This document shows positions 15,591 to 20,830 of a stretch of 20,830 bases of DNA, piece after piece. The notes under the pieces are model-generated. The model was not told the origin of the DNA. It saw only the letters and a program-made list of their open reading frames with translations, and made no database searches. Every line of letters begins with the position of its first letter. Within the stretch, counting starts at the first letter, position 1. The stretch is from a virus, in IMG/VR virus record IMGVR_UViG_3300035694_000035, positions 1 to 20,830 of that record. One strand, given 5' to 3'. The position numbers and the translations under genes are program-made.

Positions 15591-16335
15591 AGATTGCCTG
15601 ATAGCCTTGCAGACCTGACGTGAACGCCGACACCGTCTCAATCTTGAACCTGTTCCCGTTCTGGTCGCTAACCATGTCGCCAGGCATAATCTGCACGCCA
15701 GGCAGTAGCGGGATGTACGCGAAGTGCGTAGAGCGGTGGGTAGCGGTGGGGAACTTCAATTCTTGCGCTGGCCCGAGGCGGGAGTAGGGCTGCAATCCCA
15801 TAGGGATAACGGCAGCGGTTCCCGTCCCCGCGACATCGTACATGCCGTTGTCGAGAACGTAGAGCCATTCGTCCTTCTTGGACTGGCCCTGGTATACGCC
15901 AAGACCCAGCACAGGGTCATCTGTCTGGGAGGGGCCGTTGGGGCGCGTGAGGCTCCCCATAATTTCGGTGCGAGCGAAGACAGCAGGCATGAGAGGCTGC
16001 ACGTCAGAAAGGACGTACGCACGACCGTCCGGTGAACCCGCCAGTGTGGGACCCGTTTCAACCAGTACGTCGCCAATCTTGAGTGAACGAACGTCGCAGA
16101 TGCCGCCGTACAGCATCTTGTAGATGGGCTCATTCTCCAGCGTGGACTTCGGGAGGCCCAGGGTGATACGCGCCGGGAATGACTCGTTGACGAGGTTCAG
16201 TGGGTCGATGATGCTGGTTGCTGCGTTTGCAGTACCGCTCAGGCCGCCCAGACGATAGACCTTGTAGGTGGAGGCGATAGGCTTGATGCGACCCAGACCA
16301 CGACGAAGGGCGCTATCAACTTGAGACAGACCCAT
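15571..16335 (-). CDS. Putative head-tail connector / stopper protein
   Basis: This is a 254-residue protein starting at ATG 16335, three bases after the preceding stop. The N-terminus is 'MGLSQVDSALRRGLGRIKPI'. The middle has 'LENEPIYKMLYGGICDVRSLKIGDVLVETGP', and the C-terminus has 'LLPGVQIMPGDMVSDQNGNRFKIETVSAFTSGLQGYQAICESV'. The C-terminal 'P-G-D-x-V-x-D-x-x-G-x-R-F-x-I' beta unit is typical of small head-closure (stopper) proteins. Here it is joined to a longer N-terminal part. It lies between the adaptor candidate and the tail-completion candidate. Family assignment is by position and motif. Confidence 0.5.
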   Translation of the reverse strand: MGLSQVDSALRRGLGRIKPIASTYKVYRLGGLSGTANAATSIIDPLNLVNESFPARITLGLPKSTLENEPIYKMLYGGICDVRSLKIGDVLVETGPTLAGSPDGRAYVLSDVQPLMPAVFARTEIMGSLTRPNGPSQTDDPVLGLGVYQGQSKKDEWLYVLDNGMYDVAGTGTAAVIPMGLQPYSRLGPAQELKFPTATHRSTHFAYIPLLPGVQIMPGDMVSDQNGNRFKIETVSAFTSGLQGYQAICESVFI

Positions 16336-16338
16336 GGC

Positions 16339-17139
16339 TTACACCGAGTATTGGGTAGTTTTGATACCCGACTGCGCGTTGGGCGGGTAGAACGCCAGCA
16401 TGACGCCCATCTCATAGCGATAGCGCGCAAGAAGGTTGTTGCGAACCTTCAACTCATCAGGACGGAACACCGCCTGACCGAGGCTTTCAGAACCTACCTG
16501 ACTGAATCCGAGGTTCTGGCTTGCGGACAGTAGCTGGGCTTCCAGCGCATCGCAAACCGGGAGGAGGCCGTAGGCCACCTGCGCGGCTGCAGCGTTGCCG
16601 TTGCCGTCGTCAACCACGTACATGGGCGACGGAAGTGAGGTGCCGTTAGCTACTACCACAACATTGCTCACCGGAGTGATGCTGAACGTCGTGGAGCCGT
16701 TGGCCGGCAAAAGTGAGAACTGAATGGCGGTGGACGTCACCAGTCCCAGCCCATTGTTGAGGGCTGAGATAGTCGCACTCTGGGCCAAATAGCCGTTCAG
16801 GTTCTGACGAATCTGAGTCAAGAGGCCGTTGGCGACCGACATCAAAGGGTCAACTGCAACGGTGTCGCTGGCCTGGACCGTGTACGATACCGTGGTTGAG
16901 CCGATGGTGAACGAATAGACTGCACCGACATTCGCCGGGGAGTAGATGATGAACGCCCCGTAAGGCTTGCCGAGCAGCAGGGACTCCTCCTCAGGCTGAA
17001 GCACGTTCATGTAAAACTCCAACTCACCAGCGCGGGTGACTGCACGCAGACCCATCGTGGTGTTAGAATCAATACGACCCGCCGCAGGGATACCCAGGTG
17101 GCGACGGATAGACGCCTTCTGCTGAAGAGTTAGAGCCAA
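16339..17139 (-). CDS. Putative head-tail adaptor protein with inserted beta domain
   Basis: The start is TTG at 17139, just after the TAA of the preceding gene. The 266 residues show helical ends (LTLQQKASIRRHLGIPAAGR and 'LKVRNNLLARYRYEMGVMLAFYP'). They flank a central beta-rich region at about 62-175 with 'YSFTIGSTTVSYTVQASDTV', a repeat style found in virion decoration domains. The helical parts resemble head completion adaptors that sit under the portal. Gene order after the capsid agrees. I could not verify the family; the beta insert is seen directly. Confidence 0.5.
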   Translation of the reverse strand: MALTLQQKASIRRHLGIPAAGRIDSNTTMGLRAVTRAGELEFYMNVLQPEEESLLLGKPYGAFIIYSPANVGAVYSFTIGSTTVSYTVQASDTVAVDPLMSVANGLLTQIRQNLNGYLAQSATISALNNGLGLVTSTAIQFSLLPANGSTTFSITPVSNVVVVANGTSLPSPMYVVDDGNGNAAAAQVAYGLLPVCDALEAQLLSASQNLGFSQVGSESLGQAVFRPDELKVRNNLLARYRYEMGVMLAFYPPNAQSGIKTTQYSV

Positions 17140-17140
17140 A

Positions 17141-17425
17141 TTATCTTACAGGGACGAGGTGCGCCCCTGCCTCACGGAGTGCGTTGAGCAGGATGGGGCT
17201 GGCGACTTCTTGGCCGCTACGAATCAGAATAGGGCCGCTGGCGTGCGTCGCAATGGAGGTGTCCTTGAGAGGCGTCCATACGGTGGCCTTCTCTGGGTCC
17301 ACGCCAATTGCAGCTGCGCGTGCCGCTCCTGCACCGTAGGTGTCCTGGAGCAACTTCTGGGCCGCCATCTGACCGACAACGTCTGTTGCCGGGGCCTTGG
17401 GCTTGTTAGGAACGCCTCTAGGCAT
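17141..17425 (-). CDS. Small hypothetical structural-region protein
   Basis: This is a 94-residue protein: a basic Pro-rich start (MPRGVPNKPKAPATDV), then a helix (VVGQMAAQKLLQDTYGAGAARAAAIG), then a beta part 'TVWTPLKDTSIATHASGPILIRSGQEVAS'. The C-terminal helix (PILLNALREAGAHLVPVR) is typical of small head or neck proteins. The ATG overlaps the preceding stop (TAATG). No family is recognised. Confidence 0.6.
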   Translation of the reverse strand: MPRGVPNKPKAPATDVVGQMAAQKLLQDTYGAGAARAAAIGVDPEKATVWTPLKDTSIATHASGPILIRSGQEVASPILLNALREAGAHLVPVR

Positions 17426-17667
17426 TAGCTAACCAACCCTGCTGCCGTTAGTGCAGCCTTGACCCCCGGCGAAACCACTACGGGCATGCCCTTGTAGAAG
17501 GTCTTGCTGGAGCCGTCCGGCATGACGTACGGGAACGTGCTGTTTGGCGTCACGAGGTTCGGGTCACTATAACCCTTCTCGTCAAACGCGCCCGAAGTCG
17601 TGGCCACTGCAGTGGTTTGCGGGTTCGTTGCCGGGAACCCGGGCGATACGTCTTTAGGTAAACTCAT
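17425..17667 (-). CDS. Small hypothetical protein after the capsid gene
   Basis: This is an 80-residue protein with ATG at 17667 and AAGGA five bases upstream. The first 40 residues look disordered (Pro, Thr, Ser, Ala); the rest (FPYVMPDGSSKTFYKGMPVVVSPGVKAALTAAGLV) reads as a small beta-plus-helix fold. The C-terminal 'K-x-Y-K-G-x-P-V' is reminiscent of small head accessory proteins. It is the first gene after the capsid terminator, so it needs read-through or its own promoter; I see no clear promoter. Confidence 0.6.
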   Translation of the reverse strand: MSLPKDVSPGFPATNPQTTAVATTSGAFDEKGYSDPNLVTPNSTFPYVMPDGSSKTFYKGMPVVVSPGVKAALTAAGLVS

Positions 17668-17709
17668 GGTCCTTTTCCTTTCGCTGCGAAGGCTTGGTTG
17701 CCCTCTTAG

Positions 17710-17748
17710 AAAACAGAAGAGGCCAGGGCGTTAGCCCCAGCCCCTCTT
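17710..17748 (-). terminator. Intrinsic terminator after major capsid gene
   Basis: On the minus strand AAGAGG-(GG bulge)-CTGGGGC pairs with GCCCTGG-CCTCTT around a TAAC loop (13 pairs including two G-T wobbles), followed by CTGTTTTC. It begins 18 bases after the capsid stop codon. This would cut transcripts after the capsid gene. Confidence 0.8.
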
Positions 17749-17766
17749 ACCTGGTTCTGGTTGCGA

Positions 17767-19176
17767 TTATCGCGCCGAGGCGACTTGGAGAGCAACTGCA
17801 CGCTTGTAACGTGCCGCGCTGGCCGAAGGAACCACGATGTTGTTGATAGTCGCATCCGTAGGACACGCGTACCCGCCGATGTAGTACCAGCCCATGCTCA
17901 GGATTTGGCCTGCGCGGTCGAGCGGCATACGGTTGACGAACACGATGTCGTCCACGATGTCGAACTTCTGGATACCCATGTCCGGCATCGAGCGGATGGC
18001 TTCAGCCGTACCCGCGAACGGGGACTGCTGCACGTACTTCTCGCCCGTGATGATTGCATGGCGAACCGTCAGCTGTTTGCCGGCGTGGTTCGTGATGCTG
18101 AACGACGGGCTGTTGGTGGTCGGTACGAACGTCACACCGAAGTTGCGGTTGATGCGCGCCCCCTTGAACTCGGCAGAATCAACCGTGCCTTGCGACATGA
18201 TTTGGTACTGCGGGTCCGTGAAGAACTGAGCGTCAACAATCGGGTCGATGTAGCACGGATAGGTGCCATCGGCCAGAGGCGACTTCACGCCGTTCGCACG
18301 CAGCTCAGACACCGCGTTGATGACGAGTTGGGCACCGATGGTGTCCGTCGCATCAAGCGCCAGTGCGCTGGCTTTGCCGTTCGGACGATAGACCTTCGCA
18401 CCGTCGAACGCCGTGATGACGTCGCCAACTGCAAGGGTTTCGTTCGCAGCGAACGTGACCGTGCCGCTGACGCCGAGGCTGCCCATGCTGGAGGTGCTAG
18501 GCGTATCCGGGGTCCATCCGACGATGGTGGCCGCCGAAGTGCTGCCGTCCGCAGCCTTGATGATGGTGACGTTGAGCGGGTTCGATGGGCTCACCGCCTG
18601 CGGCGCACCCGTTGGGAACGTGTTGCCGTTGATGGTGATGGTAGCGAACGCCGTGTTCAGACCGAGGACGTTGTCCACATGCGCCGTGGTCTGGGCCGTG
18701 GTGGCCGCCGTGGCGAAGCTGGAGCCAGCGAGGTACGCCTGGAACGCCGTCTGCATGACGCGAAGGTCAAGCGACAGTGCCGCGTTCTCACCGATGTTGT
18801 CCACGTTCTGCTTGAACAGGTCCGCAATGACTTCCTTCTCTTGAACGAGGTTCAGGTCAAGGAAGTAAGGCGACATGCCGATGCCGACCGACCACTGTTC
18901 GAACGGATAGGTGGGGTTACCCGCACCGACACCGCCGATGCCCGTCACGCCGTTGTCGAGGCCCGTGTTGGCCGAAGGCGCCAGGTCAGAGAGAACAGGG
19001 CTGATGCGGCCCGCACGCGAATACGTGATGCTTTCGCCCGAGCGAACCGGGACCGGGAGGCGGAACGCCGTCTTGCGGTAGGCGTTCTTCGCGCCCAACT
19101 GCATCTCATAACGACGAGCCAGCATGTTCTGCTGGAAAATGCCTTGGAGCGCGGTTGGAAAGTTTTCAAATGCCAT
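17767..19176 (-). CDS. Major capsid protein (HK97 fold expected)
   Basis: This is a 469-residue protein with AAGGAG upstream of the ATG at 19176. The N-terminus is MAFENFPTALQGIFQQNMLARRYEMQ. The core motifs 'YPCYIDPIVDAQFFTDPQYQIM', 'LTVRHAIITGEKYVQQSPFAG', 'IQKFDIVDDIVFVNRMPLDRAGQILSMGWYYIGGY' fit the N4 gp56-like class of HK97-fold capsid proteins. An inserted beta-rich region at about 165-265 (TITINGNTFPTGAPQAV to 'GTVTFAANETLAVGDVITAF') is likely a surface domain. The gene is flanked by a structured leader upstream and a terminator downstream, as expected for the most abundant virion protein. Confidence 0.9.
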   Translation of the reverse strand: MAFENFPTALQGIFQQNMLARRYEMQLGAKNAYRKTAFRLPVPVRSGESITYSRAGRISPVLSDLAPSANTGLDNGVTGIGGVGAGNPTYPFEQWSVGIGMSPYFLDLNLVQEKEVIADLFKQNVDNIGENAALSLDLRVMQTAFQAYLAGSSFATAATTAQTTAHVDNVLGLNTAFATITINGNTFPTGAPQAVSPSNPLNVTIIKAADGSTSAATIVGWTPDTPSTSSMGSLGVSGTVTFAANETLAVGDVITAFDGAKVYRPNGKASALALDATDTIGAQLVINAVSELRANGVKSPLADGTYPCYIDPIVDAQFFTDPQYQIMSQGTVDSAEFKGARINRNFGVTFVPTTNSPSFSITNHAGKQLTVRHAIITGEKYVQQSPFAGTAEAIRSMPDMGIQKFDIVDDIVFVNRMPLDRAGQILSMGWYYIGGYACPTDATINNIVVPSASAARYKRAVALQVASAR

Positions 19177-19361
19177 GTTGGCGATGACTCCTTAGTCGTG
19201 AGTGTCTTTTCGAGGCTAACAGCGTCAACGGCTCAACCGTGGTTTTCGCCACTACCCCCAAACTCACAGAGTCATCTGACTATCGCTATGGGGTGGTCCG
19301 CTGCCTCAGCATACAGACCATTCCCCATAGCTTCGTTTTTCTATGGTGGACTCCCTTTTAT
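19177..19361 (-). promoter_or_regulatory. Structured leader between protease and capsid genes
   Basis: This is a 185-base stretch without a gene. It contains a long hairpin (19285-19331), a competing stem (19325-19346), and small hairpins at 19228-19240 (acgg/ccgt) and 19239-19252 (gtgg/ccac) that share bases and so exclude each other. The capsid Shine-Dalgarno AAGGAGT lies at its 3' end. No terminator-type T-run and no convincing sigma-70 promoter were seen. Confidence 0.55.
19285..19331 (-). repeat. Long inverted repeat in the capsid leader
   Basis: Plus-strand gctatgggg (19285-19293) pairs with ccccatagc (19323-19331), nine perfect pairs. tggtc (19294-19298) pairs with gacca (19316-19320), five more, with a 2-base bulge between. 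Inside is gctg-cct-cagc. The outer arm also pairs with ctatgg at 19341-19346 (six pairs with 19325-19330). Confidence 0.75.
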
Positions 19362-20060
19362 TTAACTGTAGGGACTTTTGACGACCTCATCCACCAGGTT
19401 CTCATCAAACGCTTCCTGGGCCGTAAGGTACACCTCACGCCGTTTGTAGCGGTCTGCCCAGTACTCAGCAGGCTTGCCGGTACGCTCTGCATAGATGTTG
19501 TTGATGACGGCCATCATCTTGTCGCCACCCTCCATGTAATCCTTGAACTCCCGGTACTTGCCGTAAAACTCGTCACGGTACTCATGAATCATGAATATGG
19601 CTGTGGAGTCAATGAGGCGACGGGTTGCAGCCTGGGTGATGATGGTTCCCATGCTTGACGCCTCACCCATGATGTGGACGTTGACTGGCCGACCTTCGCG
19701 CTGAATCTTGTTCATGATACCCATGACGCCGAGGCCTGAGGATAGGCTGCCCCCGGGTGACGTCAGGAACATCGTGATGGGATGGCCCTTCTTCAGGGTT
19801 AGGTGCGCGCTCAGCAACTCGTGCTGCATCTCAGTGCAGCTGTTCTCCTCAACCTCACCGTGGAAGAACAGAAACCCCTCTTGGTGCGCCAGGTTCTCTT
19901 CAAAAGCACCGTCTGGGATAGCCTTCTCCATGATGGTCCACACTATCTCATCGATAAGCGTGCCCACGTTCTTGAGGCGACGAGGCCGCAGGTGCTCCGT
20001 CACTGCGACCCGTATCTTGTAGTCTAGGGCTTCGTGGGTGAGTTTGCCTGTATCAGACAC
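19362..20060 (-). CDS. ClpP-like serine protease, probable head maturation protease
   Basis: This 232-residue protein starts at GTG 20060, eight bases after GGAG; the codon before is a stop, so this is the first usable start. The ClpP fold is visible: 'ITMFLTSPGGSLSSGLGVMGIMN' (strand and oxyanion region), nucleophile S136 in GEASSMG, H159 in FMIHEY, and probable D203 in WADRYKRREVYLTAQEAFDENLVDEVV. The N-terminal 65 residues are an extra helical region. Immediately upstream of the capsid gene, this is the usual slot for prohead proteases of the ClpP class. No separate scaffold gene is seen, so the target could be an N-terminal part of the capsid or a scaffold elsewhere. A role in host proteolysis is the alternative. 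Confidence 0.85.
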   Translation of the reverse strand: MSDTGKLTHEALDYKIRVAVTEHLRPRRLKNVGTLIDEIVWTIMEKAIPDGAFEENLAHQEGFLFFHGEVEENSCTEMQHELLSAHLTLKKGHPITMFLTSPGGSLSSGLGVMGIMNKIQREGRPVNVHIMGEASSMGTIITQAATRRLIDSTAIFMIHEYRDEFYGKYREFKDYMEGGDKMMAVINNIYAERTGKPAEYWADRYKRREVYLTAQEAFDENLVDEVVKSPYS

Positions 20061-20793
20061 TCAACATTCTCCGCAATTTAAGGGGTGTTAGGGTGGGGAC
20101 GTTTAGATGCCAGGGGAGCAGTTTCCGGTAGACTTTCTCAAGCAGGACAACGTCCTGGGCGTTGTACTTCCGCATGAGGGACCACGCAGCAGGGTCGCCT
20201 GAGATACACTTGCTCCACAACTCCCATCCCGTATGCTGCACCTTGGAGCCAAGGCCCAGGAATTTGGCGATGTAGCTGAGTTTGTTCGAGTTGAACTTGA
20301 AGTGTCTGCGAGCAATCTTGAGCGTGTCGATGGTTCGGAAAGGCGACGTTGGGCCGAAGCCATGAGCGATGAATCGCGCATGAGCCTTGCGTATATCGTG
20401 ACGGTCACCATTGTGCGCGATGATGACGTCAGCTTCGTCAAAGACCTTCCACAACTCCCAAGCCAATGCCCGGTCGTTCATTTTGTCTTTGGCGTAGCCC
20501 TTGAAGTCTGGGAGGGCGTAGGTGTGAACCTTTGATTCACCCTCCCAGCGCACGGAGAAGCTGAGCAGCTGCCATTCCGTGTTAACGTCAATGACGTTCT
20601 GCTCGTAATAGTCCCAAACCCACGCTAGGTTCGGGGCGTTCTCAATGTCGAGGAACGCTATGCGGAGGTTATGCTTTTGACCAGGCGTCTTCAAACGCTT
20701 CGTCTGTGACCGTCTTGTCCGAGAAGTCGGTGGGCTTGCCTTGTGCGCGGTTGTTCGTGCCCGGGGTGATTTTTGCGCCTTCGGTCTTGCCAC
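20053..20793 (-). CDS. DEDDy-type 3'-5' exonuclease (PolB/RNase H-like)
   Basis: The motifs are clear: Exo I D49-I-E51 in RIAFLDIENAPN, Exo II in IIAHNGDRHDIRKAHARF (N128, D130 or D133), and Exo III Y210-N-A-Q-D214. This matches stand-alone PolB-type proofreading or RNase H-like exonucleases. The start is uncertain. GTG 20793 has GGGAG six bases upstream but would overlap the upstream gene's coding-like tail by 125 bases, adding 33 arginine-rich residues. TTG 20694 gives a 26-base overlap but no Shine-Dalgarno. The core fold starts around residue 40 either way. It is encoded beside the protease, in the packaging/head cluster rather than with replication genes, so a role in DNA end processing is possible (inference). 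Confidence 0.8.
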   Translation of the reverse strand: MARPKAQKSPRARTTAHKASPPTSRTRRSQTKRLKTPGQKHNLRIAFLDIENAPNLAWVWDYYEQNVIDVNTEWQLLSFSVRWEGESKVHTYALPDFKGYAKDKMNDRALAWELWKVFDEADVIIAHNGDRHDIRKAHARFIAHGFGPTSPFRTIDTLKIARRHFKFNSNKLSYIAKFLGLGSKVQHTGWELWSKCISGDPAAWSLMRKYNAQDVVLLEKVYRKLLPWHLNVPTLTPLKLRRMLSV

Positions 20794-20830
20794 CTTTATC
20801 TCCCTTGTCGCCCTCGTTGGCGCTGGTGTC
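20669..20830 (-). CDS. C-terminal tail of upstream head gene, truncated at window edge
   Basis: In frame with the window edge, 53 codons end in TAA at 20669-20671. The tail is acidic/lysine-rich and disordered-looking (GDKGDKGGKTEGAK) and ends FSDKTVTDEAFEDAWSKA. The composition reads as real coding. In head gene clusters the protein just before the protease is often the portal, whose C-terminus is frequently charged and disordered; that identity is a guess from position only. Confidence 0.55.
   Translation of the reverse strand, partial: DTSANEGDKGDKGGKTEGAKITPGTNNRAQGKPTDFSDKTVTDEAFEDAWSKA

Noticed and set aside
19285-19331. Terminator between protease and capsid genes
   Set aside because: The stem is strong but no T-run follows on the minus strand, so it is reported as a leader structure instead.
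17761-19365. 534-codon plus-strand open frame opposite the capsid gene
   Set aside because: Arg/His/Asp-rich shadow typical of the antisense frame of GC-rich coding DNA; the capsid reading explains the region.

Overview
The window is a late structural block of a tailed bacteriophage with a contractile tail (myovirus morphology). Sheath, tube, tape measure, hub, spike and wedge proteins are all recognisable. Every convincing gene lies on the minus strand, so transcription runs from high to low coordinates. The DNA is GC-rich by eye and genes are tightly packed, with many TAATG-type overlaps. GTG and TTG starts are common. A Gram-negative, possibly beta-proteobacterial host is likely, but this is inferred from style and tail-fibre character and nothing in the window proves it.

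In transcription order: (i) 20830-19362 holds the acidic C-terminus of a truncated upstream protein (portal-type position), a DEDDy 3'-5' exonuclease and a ClpP-like serine protease. (ii) 19361-17669 holds a structured leader, the major capsid gene and a strong terminator. (iii) 17667-14147 holds two small proteins, head-tail connector candidates, a small coiled-coil protein, a stand-alone CheY-like receiver protein, a tail-completion candidate and a small basic protein. (iv) 14137-12041 holds sheath, tube and a second terminator. (v) 12024-8514 holds a tail assembly chaperone, a small downstream ORF, a gp10-like protein and the tape measure. (vi) 8514-3135 holds the baseplate set: tape-measure-proximal protein, hub, spike, gp25/W-like wedge, J-like wedge and gp48-like wedge. 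(vii) 3122-1 holds a fibre with a collagen-like stretch and a fibre with a signal peptide, truncated at the window edge.

The two intrinsic terminators follow capsid and tube. They probably let the most abundant proteins (capsid, sheath, tube) be made in excess over the genes downstream of them.

The most unusual item is the CheY-like receiver at 15008-15352. It keeps the acidic pair, the phospho-acceptor aspartate, the Thr and the Lys-Pro, and it is translationally overlapped with virion connector genes. Other items worth a look are a leader RNA before the capsid gene with mutually exclusive stems, coding-like sequence upstream of the tape-measure ATG that has no usual start codon, and a tail fibre with a textbook Sec signal peptide.
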